A stretch of DNA of 64,000 nt from Azolla caroliniana (lineage: Eukaryota; Polypodiophyta). The stretch spans positions 16,616,001 through 16,680,000 of the forward strand of contig JBHGNT010000006.1 of NCBI GenBank assembly GCA_043228905.1, written 5' to 3'. The first letter of the stretch is position 1; every line of letters starts with the position of its first letter. Position numbers and translations under genes: made by a program. The notes below the pieces were generated by a model. The model had not been told where the DNA came from. It made no database searches and saw nothing but the letters and a program-made list of their open reading frames with translations. Positions 26,058 to 38,488 of this stretch are shown one piece after another.

Positions 26058-28310
26058 TATGATTGATGGTTTTGGGTCATAATCTACACGAAACAATGAT
26101 TTTGAGTTACTTGGTTGATATTCGAAGTATAGTAGTAAGAGTGTGAATGTAAAACCAGGATGAAAACAAAACCAAAAACAACTACAAAAAGAGCTTGGCA
26201 GAAACAAAATCAATATGAAAGAGTAGAGCTTGCTCGGCATCGTATGTTCTCGATATAATTTATTTGTTTTCTTAAAAAGACTCGACAGCTCCCTTTCATG
26301 CAGGGAAATATGTCCCAATCTTTCGGCTCCTCATGTATTCAATGGGAAGTTAAGCTTATAGTTTGAACTTTATTATTACATTTTCTATATATCAAATAAC
26401 AGGGCTAATTGCTGAAACATTCGAGATATAAATAGTTCCAAGTAACGGTCATGGATGTCTTTGGAAAGATGTTATGGTATTTGCAACCCCATGAAGAGCC
26501 CTTGCATTAGCACACATGATGTGGAGTTTGCTAATGGAAGTAGAGAAGTGTGTGATAAAAGAGCTATCATTGTGATTGCCAAATGTTTGAAATTGCGTGA
26601 GTGAAGATTTTTGATAAAATCTTTCTGTGCTAAGTTATTTGTTTTGTAGATGAAAGTTATTGAAAATTTTAATCCCTCCCAAATAACATGGCTCACAACT
26701 CATATTATGTTTTTGGAGTAACTTCGTTGTGATTGAACAAACATATTTTAGATAAATGCCATACTATGTTTTTGGAGTAATTTCGTTGTGATTGAACAAT
26801 ATAACATATTTTAGATAAACGCCATACTATGTTTTTGGAGTAATTTTGTTGTGATTGAACAATATAACACATTTTAGGTAAATGTGAGGGAGCAATGAGG
26901 TGGTTCTATTTTTTAGTAAGAGAATTTTATTATTATTGTAACTCTATGATCCAATTGCTTCATCGCCTTATATAAAGTAGTCCTTATTATGCAATTTCTA
27001 GCAAATTGTTGGAATGGCCAAAGTCGAGTGAATCATCCAAGGTCGGTGGAACAAGTTTATCAAACCATGATGCACCACTTCATGGTTCATGTCTAGTGCT
27101 CGAACCTTGACAATCATTAATGTAAATTTCAATGCACCCTAAACCCTAAACTCATGCACACTACCATTTTATGAAGTTCCTAGTTGACCATCAATCTCCA
27201 TTTGGTGGTGAGGCATTTGAGTGGTCGATCACGGTAGATCGTGAGTTGGTGATAGTTGGGTGGGATTTAGATCTGAACTTTCAGAATGTAATTTCTATCG
27301 TAATGTTTAGGTTGGACACATCCATTGTTTTGCATCATGTAAAGCCTATGCCACTAGTGACACAAATCTCATTCCCATGGAAGAATCACCCATTTACACC
27401 AATCTTCAAAGTTCGATTGTAATCCAAGAAAATTATGCGTTCAACAATGTGATTCACATTTGAAGAATGACTTGCCCTCCAAGAAAGTTGACATGAGGCA
27501 TGCACAGTTGAGGCAACAAGCGATGACAAGATGCTAATGAAAAAAATGTGACTATCATAAACCCCATAAAACACCAACAAATGGCTAACAGATCAACCAT
27601 ATTGACCATAGCGTAGAATGACTAAGGCCAACAATTAATTAAATACGTGGAAGAGAATTTACCAATATTCCCTATTGCAACTCAATGTGGGTGCTACCAA
27701 TAACTCCCCCATACTCTAACAAAGTGTTTTTCGTTTCATGCAAGGATCTCATATATCAAGGAGGAAAATTATACTCGAGGAAAAAAAGGAGAAGGAAGAA
27801 AAACATGTAAAAATTGGCGGCACACCAAAAACCCTCTATTTCCTTACTAATATCCACTATTGTTACATTTTTCACATCGTAACTATTTCATTTTTGACAT
27901 TTCACACCATATGTATTAGGAATCGGCAACAATTCGATTCCAGGTTAACTAGTTTGGAAGTTTTCAAAATTGAACTGAAACTGATTAAGAATTAACCAAT
28001 TGAGGAACCAGCTTGGTCCAAACCGGTTTCGGCTTGACCCTTGGCAAACCGAGCTCAAACCGGTTTGGGACACTCAAGCCTCAAAGAAGCCAACCAAACC
28101 TCCACACTGCCAAATTGTTTTAAAATGGTTTAATGTCTCGGTTTAGGCATGAGCTGAACCATTGCCAACTCCTAATTTGTAATAATCTCCCACTACATGT
28201 TAAAAACGGTGAATATGAGGAATGATTATAGAATATCTAGATCTCCCACCTAATGGCATGTTATATAGGTACATGAAAGAGTGTGTAATGTAAAGAACTA
28301 AGAAACACCA
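26058..28310. other. intergenic DNA downstream of the ATPase gene
   Basis: No gene recognised. The 3' UTR probably occupies the first few hundred bases, but no single poly(A) signal stands out. Short ORFs such as 27,171-27,422 resemble nothing I know. Confidence 0.5.
26703..26884. repeat. three tandem copies of an approximately 60-bp AT-rich unit
   Basis: TATGTTTTTGGAGTAA followed by TCGTTGTGATTGAACAA and ACATATTTTAGATAAA recurs at about 26,706, 26,764 and 26,827, with small indels. Confidence 0.9.
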
Positions 28311-28319
28311 AGTGACAAC

Positions 28320-28680
28320 AATGCTTCAACATCATATGGTAAGACTTTGTGAATGTGTCTCCAACATTTTCTCAAGAAACAACCTAATGGTCTCCAATAG
28401 CCACAAATTCCTAGATGATATTGCACTCCAATGTGCTTGGTCTTGACATGATAGATTGGATTCTTAGCCAAAGCAATGACACTCTAAGTATCACAAAGCA
28501 ATCTAGGTACAAGCTAACGTGTGCCCATGTCACATAGTCTAGAGAGCCAAACAACTTCCTTACATGCCTCACTAGCTTCAAGATACTTTGCTTTTGTAGT
28601 AGATAGAGTAGTACATTCTTAAAGACGAGACATTGACCTACATGTTCTACTTCAGTGGGAGCATCTTTAGATCAATTTGT
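28320..28680 (-). pseudogene. Ty1/copia RNase H remnant
   Basis: On the minus strand a copia RNase H C-terminal part can be read across frame breaks: LSTTKAKYLEASEACKEVVW, then LAKNPIYHVKTKHIGVQYH, matching the STEAEY...KTKHIE pattern of copia (compare 38,488-37,856 in E). Heavily decayed. Confidence 0.65.
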
Positions 28681-29029
28681 ACATCACCTTATGTGAGTCC
28701 CCCTTTATATAATTCGTGCTCAACGAACGTGGCACGAGCTTATGGGCGAATGTAGGAGATGAGGCGAACATAGGAGATGTGGTGAATAGTCTAGAAAGCC
28801 ATACAACTTCCTTACATGCCGTACTAGCTTCAACATACTTTGCTTTTGTGGTAGATAGAGTAGTGTATTCATAAAGACGAGATTTGCACCTGCATGTTCT
28901 ACTTCAGCGGGACCACGAGGGAGAAGGTGATGTCATGTGAGAAGATTCTTTGATCAATGTTTATATCTCATTGTGTGATTCCCCCTTTATATAATTTGTG
29001 CTCAACGAACTTGGCATGTGCTGAAGGGC
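28538..29029. repeat. direct repeat of copia RNase H and flanking segment
   Basis: The segment from TAGTCTAGAGAGCC (28,538) recurs from TAGTCTAGAAAGCC (28,782), and the following CCCCCTTTATATAATT block recurs about 281 bp on. A small insertion in the second copy explains the changing offset. Confidence 0.75.
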
Positions 29030-29299
29030 TGTTGAGAATCAAACTCAACTTCCCTAGTGTGGGAACACACCTTAGTATCTCAAGCGTGTGAACACCACAC
29101 CTCCTAGTATATAGTAACTAGTGTGTAACACATATTTCATAAATAGTTAAGACTCTACCTCTTTCCCAAGAGACGGTTCTAGTGAGAGAACTTAGGGAGA
29201 AGGTGACTGACTATATAAGCATCGTCTCCTCCTCTTTGTAGTTGTTGGTTCATTCTTGCTTCTTGTTAATACAATTTTCTTGTTTTTTGTATACATTGT

Positions 29300-29359
<60 letters not shown>

Positions 29360-29396
29360 CTCTTCTACTGCACAGAGTCACTCCCGATTCCTTACA
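29030..29396 (+). repeat. 5' LTR of copia I (367 bp)
   Basis: TGTTGAGAATC...CCTTACA. TATA-like GACTATATAAGC lies at about 29,210-29,221. It contains (CT)n then (CA)n at 29,303-29,359. The LTR at 60,795-61,069 is the same family in reverse. Confidence 0.85.
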
Positions 29397-29408
29397 TGGT
29401 ATTAGAGC
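29397..29408 (+). promoter_or_regulatory. primer-binding site of copia I
   Basis: TGGTATTAGAGC directly follows the LTR; it differs in one base from the standard initiator-Met PBS. Confidence 0.85.
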
Positions 29409-29540
29409 GATTGGTAGCTTGATCCAAGTCCATCTATATGTGTTGTGCCAAAGCCCACGTTCACGAAGAACTAGTCGATGACTATAGCACCAACCTGCAG
29501 AGTTCGCATCACAGAGAAGAAGAAGAAGAAGAAGTTCAAC

Positions 29541-30640
29541 ATGAATACTCAGATGGGAAGCGCTCTTACTACCGAGAAACTCGACAGAAACAACTTCGCA
29601 TCTTTGGAGTACAAGATGCACCAATACTTTCTCGGACAGGGCTATTGGAGCTATGTTGAGGGAGCTCAAGAAAAGCAACCCAACCCAGCACATGCCGACC
29701 ACCCAGCTTGGGAGTAAGCGGTAAGTCGTATGCTATATTGCCTTGCATCATGCGTTCATGATCACATGCTCGGCTACATCGGAGAGGCCAAAACGTTGAA
29801 GAAGGCATGGGGAAACCTCGAAAACATATTCCCAGCCAACACGACTGCACGAAAGGTTCAACTTCGTCAAGAGTTGAACAACATACAACAAAAGGATATG
29901 TCAATCGACAACTACACCTTGAAGATCAAGGAGTTGTGCGACTCCCTCGGGTCAATCAATGTGAACATTGACGATGACGTAATGGTGCAAATATGCCTCG
30001 CAGGCCGAGCACCTCGGTTCAACGCCATATGGTCGACAGTCCTTGCGAGGAAGAATCCTCCTTCCTTCTTCAACCTCTAATCGATGCCACTAGTCGAAGA
30101 AAATCACGTCTGAATAAGAGGCAACAGATCAGATGGACAAATGTTGTACACAAGTTTGGACGGAGGAAGGGGACAAAGTTGTGAAAGAAGAGGCCAATTT
30201 GGCCAAGCCCAACATAACCAAGAACCACCCCATGAACACAACTTCTACTACTGGCGAGATGCTGCAAACGCACGAGGCAGAGCGTCTGGTAGAAGGGGGA
30301 GCAATCATGCCGGACCTAGCCGTCAAAACAATTGCGCCCAGTGCGGATACTGTGGCAAACTTGGCCATTACTAGGCAGAGTGTTGGAAAATGAAGAGTGA
30401 GTCAATCTTCACAAGGCCCCAACTCACCAACTACGCCTCCAACTCTGACTACAATGATCATGGCAGAATGCTTGTAATGAGGCACATAGTGAACTCAATG
30501 TCGGCCTTCAACACTTCCAACTCAGAAGATGTATGGTTTGTTGACTCGGTGCATCCAATCACATCACATCTCATACAGATTGGTTTCAAGAGCTACGAAA
30601 GCCCGAACAACCCGTCTATGTGGAAACTAGGGTTGACATG
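29541..30640 (+). pseudogene. gag and protease region of copia I
   Basis: It starts at MNTQMGSALTTEKLDRNNF (29,541). The gag core reads YKMHQYFLGQGYWSYVEG, then WGNLENIFPANTTARKVQL. Stops fall near 29,715 and 30,080. The knuckle is CGYCGKLGHY followed by a stop, then AEC. The protease site reads WFVDSVHPITSH: the expected D-S-G is D-S-V, so it would be inactive. Same gag family as copia E. Confidence 0.75.
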
Positions 30641-30853
30641 ATTCACCCCATTTAACATGTCGGTAATGTCCCATTCAGCGAAAAGGGTAACCAGACCTAC
30701 ATCAAGAGCATCTTGCATGTTTCGACAATAACGAAGAATTTGGTCTCGATTGGCCAAATTGTGGAACAAAGCACGGAAGTTCAATTCAACGATGAAGGAC
30801 ACTTCATAGAAAAGGAAGGCTGAATTATCCCTCGCGGTCGAAGAGAAGGTTAG

Positions 30854-31757
30854 ATGTTTATTCTCAATTCTGACGAGATGAAATCGGAAATGTTTGCCAA
30901 GGGCCATGGACCCAATGCCAACATAGAGTTCTGGCACAAAAGGATAGGTTCCATCAATCTCCAGAAGCTCAAAGGAATGCAGTTGAAAGGGTCATCATTG
31001 GACTCCCGACCTTTACTGAGAAGGAGATTGCAGGTGTATGCGAAGCCTACCAATTTAGCAAACAACATCGCCAACTGTTCCTGAAAGAGAGGAATGTGAG
31101 CAAAGGGATCTTGTATGTAATATATTCTGATGTATGGGAACCAACCCAAAGAGCAACATTCGGTGGTTGCTGGTATTATATGACATTTTTCGACAACTTC
31201 TCCAGGCACACCTAGATATTCCTTATGCGGTAAAAGAGTGAAGTGTTCTCACACTTCTAGAAATTCAAAAACAAAGTCGAAAAGGCAACCAGACATCATG
31301 TATGGTGCCTTTGATCGGAGGCTGGCAAAGGATACTTCTCCGACGCCTTCACAACATACCTTCGATAAGAAGGAATCCGAAGGGAGTTTACATGCCGACA
31401 GACATCTCAGTAGAACGTAGTAGCCGGACAAAAGAACTGACACATACTCGAGGTGGCAAGGGGGATGATGAATGAGAAACATTTGCCAAAATCATACTGA
31501 CAGGCTGAAGTGGCGAAACGGTCTTCTATGTAATGAATCGTTGCACAACATCCGGAGTGCATGATATTACCCCCCATGAGAGATTTTATGGAAAGGAGCC
31601 GGATCCATCCTACATCATGATATTCAACTCGACCGTGTACATACATATTACCGACGAGAAGCGGCAAAAGCTTGATCCTAAGTCAGAGAAAGGTATCCTC
31701 GTGGGGTACTTGCTTGAACAAAAGGGGTATAAGTGCTTACCAAGAAGGTATGAGTGA
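30854..31757 (+). pseudogene. integrase region of copia I
   Basis: A pre-integrase segment (MFAKGHGPNANIEFWHKRIG) is followed by broken integrase sequence and the C-terminal MNRCTTSGVHDITPHERFYG and EKGILVGYLLEQKGYKC motifs. Several frames are needed. Confidence 0.65.
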
Positions 31758-31977
31758 GTAGCGACATCGTATTCGACGAATTGGCTTCCTCGTACACAAT
31801 CGACTCAACTCCATCGGATCCGATCGAAACCAACTTCGACCTAGATTCAGAGGAGGATGATTGACTAAGGCTCACAACAAAGGAAAGTACTCAACCAGGT
31901 TGAGTGGATGACAAGAGCCTCGAAGATTCCAAAGCACGTCACAACCAAGTCCAAAACTGGACAAAGGGAAGGCCACA

Positions 31978-33229
31978 ATGCCTGAGTACAAAGACTCAGA
32001 TGGAAATGAATCGGCTCACTCACTTGACAATGAGTATGGTGGATTGGATGTGCCTATCGTGAGGACACCAAGAGCCAAGAAATTGTGCACAAAGATGAGT
32101 GAACAACCCCATCGGTCCACCCAAGAAAAGAACGCGGTTAGCCGATTCAGCTACAACGACTACAGGGCATATCATTAAGCATTCACGATGAAGGTGGCGA
32201 CAGTTCGAGAGCTGGAAAGTTTTTCCGAAGCCACAAAGGACCCGCGATGGGTAGAAGCGATGAATGAGGAGATGTAAGCACTCTCCAAAAACGAGATGTG
32301 AGATCTCGTCCCCTCTTCACCCCATTAGAAGGCAATATAGCGGGTGCCGATGATACCATCAATTGGTATAAGGCCCAACTTGTGGCAAAGGGCTATGCGC
32401 AAATGCATGAGGTCGATTATGAAGAGACCTTTGCCTCGGTGGCAAAGATGACAACCATTTGAACTGTGATCACTCTTGTAGCTGGCAAAGGGTGGCACCT
32501 CCACCAAATGGACGTAAAGAACACCTTTCTTCAAGGCCAACTAGAAGAGGAGGTGTACATGGTACAACCGCCTGGTTTCCAGTCGAGCACACACCCACAA
32601 GTGGTATGCTGACTCAAAAAGCCTCTCTACGGCCTCAAGCAGGCACCTACAACCTGGCATTCGAAGATAACACAATATCTTCACCAAATCGGCTTTAAAA
32701 TGTCCAAGTTTGACAATTCTCTATTCATCCGAAGCGACTCCAAAGGACAAGTATTTATCATAATATATGTGGATGAATTGGTCATTGGAGGAGAGCATTT
32801 AATAGGTATTGATCATATCAAAAAGCTTTTCTCTGGCCGTTTCGAAATGAAAGACATGAAGGAGCTCCATTACTTCCTAGGAATAAAAGTCATTCAAACT
32901 CTAGATGTCGTCATGATCTCCTAGCGACACTATATCCTCAATCTTATTTACAAGTTTGGGATGAGAGAGTGTAAGTTCATCGCCACCCCTCTCGATAGAA
33001 ATCCAAAGCTAGATGTTGATTCGGCACAGAAGAGTGTGAGCCGACTTTCTATCGTCACCTAATTGGAAGCCTAATCTACCTCACCATTACTTAGCCCGAC
33101 CTCAGTTACAAGGTCCGTCTCCTTAGCCAGTTTATGCAGACACCACGAAACATTCACCTGGACTATGTTAAACGAATGTTATGCTATGTGAGTGGAACCA
33201 TGGATTATAGCGTCCTCTACAAATCGTCC
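31978..33229 (+). pseudogene. reverse transcriptase region of copia I
   Basis: After an acidic linker, RT blocks appear: [35 protein letters not shown] and IIIYVDELVIGGEHL. The catalytic YVDD reads YVDE, and several stops are present (32,160, 32,280, 32,920). RNase H is lost at the join with G. Confidence 0.75.
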
Positions 33230-34773
33230 CGTTATGTAGACAGGGACCTTCTTGCCGTAGACCGCCTTCCGGAGAGCTGGTGCCACAGTAAGCGCCTCTT
33301 TTAATCTCCGGATCGATTCCATATGTTCATCACTCCATTCGAATTTTTTCCCTTTTTTAAGCAATCCGTAGAGCGGTTCCGCGACGTGTGCATAGTGCGG
33401 CATTCAAAGGTGATAGAACGTGCATGCCCCCAGGAACCTCCGCACCTCCGTAACCGACTTGCATTTTTCCTTCATCGTGGAGATGGCCTCTACCTTTGCC
33501 CGAGACGGTTTCTGGCCGTAAGGCCCGCACAGGTGACCGACCACAAGGATCTCTTGCTGCCCGAAAGCCGACTTCTCTCCGAAGAGGGTGAGCCACGCAC
33601 CCCCTAGCCTTTGCAGTACCTTCTCGCAGACGTCAATGTGGTGCGCCACGAATGTTCGGCATCCGTCCGGCCCAACCGTCTCATCCTTATCCTCCACCGG
33701 GCACCCCTTTATCGGTATATCATCCTGAATGCCATTGAGTTTGTCCCTCCCTACGGCAGGGTACACATGCGCACTAATCTGAGAGGTGTCCGCATCGTCG
33801 TGACATCCGTGCTATCCTCGGCTAGTTGGAATTGGTCGTACCCTGAGTATAGATCCCCGACCGAATAGATCGACCTCCCGGCGAAGGCCTCTACAAACCC
33901 GTCAATCGTCGGTCCGACTCCTGCGTTCCGACTGGTCACTTTATTGACCGGTTGCAGGTCCTGAATGAAACGCAACGTGCCATTCTTCTTAGGCACAGTA
34001 AACCACCAATTCGAGTATGGGGCACTCGACAGTTCGAGGATGACCATCTCCACCTTCTACTTTAGCATCTCCATCAGCTTCGGGATGTGAGCTCTGGGTA
34101 TTAGAATAGGTTTGAGATTCCATCAGCTCAACGACCGTCGGGTCCACGCACCCAATCTCTCCTTGTGAGAATGTGAAGGCCTTCCCGTGCCTCCCAAGTA
34201 TTCTCCGAAACCGTTCCTCCTCCGCCGGCAGTAGAAAGCCATCCCCACCAACGTTGAGCTCCCATAGCGTTGTGTTGGTGAACTAGTGTCCTATACCGGA
34301 CGAATACCGTAGACTTGGGTCTGACGCGACCCCTTTCATCCATAACCCGCAGCCCTCCAGCAAGGGTGCAACGACTGGCCTCACCTTCCGGTCCACAGTC
34401 TTGTACCTCGTATGCACGCAGGCCGTCCGATCCGACTTGAGCCTTTCCCCAAAGTTAGTAATGATTCCGTACATCTCCACCGAGTTAACCGGAATCATTC
34501 GGTCTTCACTGAGGCCTTCATCGATCACCTTCCCAATTTCCCCGAGGGTCTCATCGAAAGAGACTGCCTCCACTGCGCCGCTAATTTCCTCATCGGGGGT
34601 GAGGACTCCACGTATCTTGAGTCGTTCCTCCGCTCACTTCTTCTCCTAGCCAATGATGTCGGCTATCATACAACCTCCGCTATTGGAGAACCAAAACTTC
34701 CGACCTATGGTACATGTGTGGGGATCCTCCGAGGTGTCCGGACTATCGCGGCCCCATGCCTTGATAGCCCTCT
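33230..34773 (-). pseudogene. pol of fragment G
   Basis: Minus strand, in the -1 frame after 34,774: LERAIKAWGRDSPDT, the pre-RT block KYKTV/YKTVDRKVRPVVAPLLEG, RT start APYSNWWFTVPKKNGTLRF and QDLQPVNKVTSRNAGV, then YSGYDQFQLAEDS and HVAEPLYGLLKKGKKFEW. Frame breaks occur at about 34,640, 34,280, 34,060 and 33,760. It stops at the RNase H start. Confidence 0.75.
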
Positions 34774-35772
34774 CTAAAAATCCCCGCTGCTTTCGCCGCT
34801 GAGGGTCTCGCGATTGCGCTCATGGTTCGGTCGCACGATCAAGAATTGGACGGAGTGTCGTCCATCTTGGCTCTTCACGCGTGCGTACGCCGAACCGTTA
34901 TCCAGCACTTTCGTCTCCATACGTGCTGCCGTAATGTACGGTTCTCCGAGTATCACCGGATCCGAGGATGTCTCCTGCACGAAGAAGTGTTGGTCGATCT
35001 CGACATCACCGATTTTCACCCGCACATTTGGGCAAGCCCCATGTAGCTCTTCCGTGGCGCATGTCGTTGCTCATATTTTCCACCCGTTCTTGGTGTTAAT
35101 CGGCCACTTGCCTTTCTTGTAGAAGTCCATAGACATCAAGTTGATTTCCGAACCGTGGTCTACTAATGCTACCACCGGCTCCTGGACGTCCCCGATCCTA
35201 ACTAGGGTCTCCGTAGTGGCTCTTGCCTAGTGCAGCTTTGAATAGTGGCCTTCCGCTAACTCGTCTTCTAGCGCCATGTCTTCTAGGTGCGTCGTTTGCA
35301 CCTCCACCGGCCTCTCTGGCTCCGGCTCTGTCAAAAGTCTCTTCCACTTCACCAAGTCCACGATGGAGTCATGGAATTCTTTCTTGGAGATCCCGAGCAC
35401 TTCCCTCAGCAACAACTCTACCTTGCTGTCGAGGATTCGTTCCTCAAGGACCTTCCGTAGGTTCGTCGTTCTTTCTATCTCGGTGCTCAACCGGTAGCCG
35501 ACTTTCTTTGCTTTATCCGGTGTGCCGGCAGCACCGGCGTCATTCCGCTTCAGCCCGAATCGGGTCTTGTACCGTTGCAAAGATCCGGAACCTCCTGCCT
35601 TCCCCACACGCTTGTCTTCTACCAGGACCTCGTAGTTCTGGCACGCGGCTTCCACAAAACCGGTCTTTTCTTCGACCGGATCGTTCCACCCGGTGACCTC
35701 CTGGACCCGCCTTTCCGCACGGTCCACTTCTTCCCTTCTCAACCGTACACCGATGAGGCCTTCTAGTACCAC
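34774..35772 (-). pseudogene. gag C-terminus and protease of fragment G
   Basis: The minus frame 35,772-35,227 holds the family spacer (EEVDRAERRVQEVTGWNDPV, KVLEERILDSKVELLLREVL). After a stop near 35,227 come DHGSEINLMSMDFYKKGKWP and VKIGDVEIDQHFFVQETSSD. Another stop lies in KNGWKI. The protease frame ends ...SSGDF at a TAG (34,774-34,776), the same site as in A and C. Confidence 0.75.
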
Positions 35773-35845
35773 CGGCTAGAACCCGGAGTCTTTCGTCTTC
35801 CGGCCTTCATCACTCCCGACCCGAATTCCTGCGGATACTGAGTAT

Positions 35846-36060
35846 ATAAGCGATAACCTAACATTGTAAAGAGAGACATATCATCTTGTACATCGAGTCT
35901 CTCAGAGATAGAGAGAAAACAGAAATAAAGAGAGCTTCCATTATAGCTTCATTTGTGTGTCTATCATCTGTTTATATCTTCTTTCCTTCCTTCTGTGTTG
36001 TTTGCTGAGCATAACCGATAGGTCCTCACATACGTTTCTGCGCATATCTATCCCTCACTA
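35846..36060. other. unassigned LTR-like sequence between G and copia F
   Basis: GAGTATATAAGCG at about 35,840, followed by a pyrimidine-rich tract with (TTCC) runs, looks like the R-U5 part of an LTR on the plus strand. No element could be attached to it. Confidence 0.3.
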
Positions 36061-36903
36061 CCGCCAACAACACACGAACGGTCATCATCTTTGCGACCAA
36101 TGCGAACGTCTCATTGTAATTGATGTTGTGTGTCTACGCATAGGCCTTGGGCACCAATTTGGCCTTGTACCTGTTGATTGAGCCGTCGGTGTTGTATTTA
36201 CCTTATACACCCACCTGCATCCGATCGGCTTCACTCCTTTGGGGGGTTCAATGTGGTCCCATGTCTCATTGTCGGCTAGAGCATGCATCTCTTCCTCCAT
36301 AGCCGCTCTCCAATTGGCGTCCTGTGCCGCCTTCATGTAGCTCTCCGGCTCATGTATCTCCACCACTTTGGTCATGAACGCATAATGATGCGTCTTGTAC
36401 TCATTGTACTCGTACCTAATGACAAGCTTCTTCTAGAGAGATGATTAGCGCAACCTTTTGTTGGCCGTCTTCAAGGTCCTTTTGGTCGATTCCGACCTCA
36501 ACTTCGAAGGTCCATCTTCGCTCATGGCCCCATCGGATTCGCTTTGATCCGATGTGTCAACATTGGTGCCGTATCCCAACATCTTTTCCTTGTGGGTAGG
36601 CCGTCTCCTTCACTTCATTCGTGCGGATTGCATGAACGAGTCTCCACTACTCGCCAACTCCTACTCCAACCGGTCGTTTTGACTCAATCCCTTATTCAGC
36701 CCGCTTAGCCGAAATGATATTGGACTCTCCTCTAGAGTGCCGATGTCTTCCTCAACTAGAGGATTGGCCTCACGGGCCTCATCTTCAAAACTTGGCATGG
36801 AGTTCATAGGGATCAGATTGGACGGAGGTTGGTACCATGAGGCCGTTTTGTCGAACACAACATCATGGCTTACTCAAACATGTTTCATCTTAGGGTTATA
36901 ACA
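36061..36903 (-). pseudogene. copia F, RT and linker part (left piece, split by E)
   Basis: Minus strand: a linker with TASWYQPPSNLIPMNSM and EESPISFRLSGLNK, then EIHEPESYMKAAQDANWRAA and IEPPKGVKPIGCRWVYKVN (start of RT). It is a relative of E. Its upstream (integrase) piece continues across the E insertion at 49,979-50,085. RT is truncated near 36,061. Confidence 0.75.
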
Positions 36904-37345
36904 TGTGAATGTAAACGTGCGGAAGCATTAGATAGAACTAGCTCAACCTGATAGCAACAGAGAATAAGATGAAGGTTTAATGGAGAAGCTTAGTATACAA
37001 AGAGTATATGTGGGAGAGACAGAGAGAGCAAAACGTAAGCGTATATTCAAAAAAATGAAAATACTTTGTAACTCTGTACATACAACGTGCTAAACAACAC
37101 TATTTATACAAGTCCGTAAAGGACTAACAAAAGTACTGACAGGTACTTTAATATTCCTACGTGCGATTGACACTAACTAAGAGACAATGATTACCTAGTA
37201 GTCTAGGCCACTACTAGGCTTCTGGTTCCTGCTCGAATCCGACTATCTGATCCGTCTCCCCGATCCGGCTGGTTGTTTCCGGATACCGATCCGGCTCATC
37301 CTTCCGGATGCCAATCCAGATCCGGTTGAGCTTGCTCTCTCAACA
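36904..37345 (-). repeat. 3' LTR of copia E (442 bp)
   Basis: Minus strand: it starts TGTTGAGAGAGC at 37,345 and ends ACATTCACA at 36,904. TATAAATA lies at 37,101-37,108 (minus). It matches the split 5' LTR apart from small indels and substitutions. Confidence 0.92.
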
Positions 37346-37357
37346 CTCCCCCTCAAG
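37346..37357 (-). promoter_or_regulatory. polypurine tract of copia E
   Basis: The minus strand reads CTTGAGGGGGAG immediately before the LTR, identical to that of element M. Confidence 0.9.
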
Positions 37358-37739
37358 CTCAACTTGAGGTCGGATCATGGTGTTAGTGTTGGCGGCAGCC
37401 GGTTCTTCTACGCGGCTCCTTTTGGCGTTGCTCCGCCTTGCTTGCGCTCCTCATCCGGTCCGGTCCTGTTTGCCACGACCCTTCTGGTTCTGTACACCTC
37501 GACCTCCTCGATCGTCTTGTTTTCTCAACAAGCCCATTTCAGCTTCCTCACTACTGTGACTCCAGCGCTTGTCGACCCATCGGTTCCTTCATGTTGGCGT
37601 CGACTTCCGCTACGTCTGTGTCCGTTTGGCCTTTAGTTGATCCGCCTTTTCTGAATCTTGAATTGAATCGGTTTCCTTCGATTTGTTCCAACTCTTGTCC
37701 AAATCGGTTGCTCTGGATTCGTTCCAGCTCTTGTCTGAG

Positions 37740-37890
37740 TCGATGTTCTCCAACTCGTCTTCCAATTTCAGGCCCTTCATCATATCAAACCATGTCCGGG
37801 TCTTGGCCTTCCGAGTCAGTGTTCTCCAACTCGTCTTCTAGTTTCAGGCCCTTCATCATATCAGACCATGTCCAGGTCTTGGCCTTCTCC
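37740..37890. repeat. 76-bp tandem repeat in the 3' tail of copia E
   Basis: TGTTCTCCAACTCGTCTTC and the following sequence through CATGTCC-GGTCTTGGCCTT recur at offset 76 (37,744 and 37,820). Confidence 0.85.
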
Positions 37891-38488
37891 TTCCAGTCGG
37901 CTCTATCATTCTTGAATCTGCCGCCGCTGTCGCTCGTTCCGACTTGTTCGGATGTGCTGACTTCCTTCGTTGACTCGGCTTCCTTTTTCCCTTTTTGTCT
38001 CCCCCTTTGTTGGTTCTTTCTTCCTCTCTGGCTCCTTGTCCAGTGCCATCCGTTCCCTTTCCTTTTCTCCCCCTCAAGTGCGGCACATCGAGATGCTGAA
38101 TACCGAGCATCTCCGAAAAATGTTGCAACTTGTCCGATCTAAGCGGCTTGGTGAAGATGTCGGCAACTTGCCGATCCGTGTGAACATACCGAAGTTCAAC
38201 TTCACCGCTCAGGACCCGCTCGTGAACAATGTGATAATGCACTTCTATGTGCTTTGTTTGAGCATGGAATATAGGGTTCCTGGCGAGCTGAATGCTGCTC
38301 ATGTTGTCAAAGTAGATCAGGATCGGGGTTGGTACATCGATTCGGAGGTCACACAGTAGTCGTCGAAGCCAGATGGCTTCATTGGTGGCATTGGTAGCAC
38401 CCTGGTACTCAGCCTCAGTGCTCGATAGAGCCACTATTGGCTGCTTTTTGCTGCTCCACGCAACAACCACGCTACCTAGAGAAAACAT
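37856..38488 (-). pseudogene. RNase H and basic C-terminal tail of copia E
   Basis: RNase H blocks: SSKKQPIVALSSTEAEYQGA, LIYFDNMSSIQLARNP, FHAQTKHIEVHYH and VADIFTKPL. It carries on past the usual RNase H end into a Lys/Arg-rich tail (KGGDKKGKRKPSQRRKSAH) to 37,856. Element M has a comparable tail at 5,449-5,870. This ORF is open for 210 aa. Confidence 0.85.

Larger units (their letters stand above)
29030..33229 (+). mobile_element. decayed Ty1/copia element I, 3' truncated
   Basis: In order: 5' LTR, initiator-Met-type PBS, gag, protease, integrase and RT in canonical copia order, with many stops and shifts. The copy ends abruptly near 33,229, within the RNase H/connection region, at the join to gypsy fragment G. 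There is no 3' LTR. Its LTR is the same family as that of element J. Confidence 0.85.
33230..35845 (-). mobile_element. Ty3/gypsy fragment G (gag middle to RNase H start)
   Basis: A minus-strand piece of the A/C family, without LTRs. Its left end joins copia I inside a VYIT-coding segment (about 33,230) and its right end stops near 35,845. Both ends are mid-gene, so this is a deletion remnant, not an insertion with intact ends. Confidence 0.8.

Noticed and set aside
29250-29702. 150-codon minus-strand ORF over the I LTR
   Set aside because: Contains translated CT/CA repeats and is antisense to the LTR and gag of copia I.
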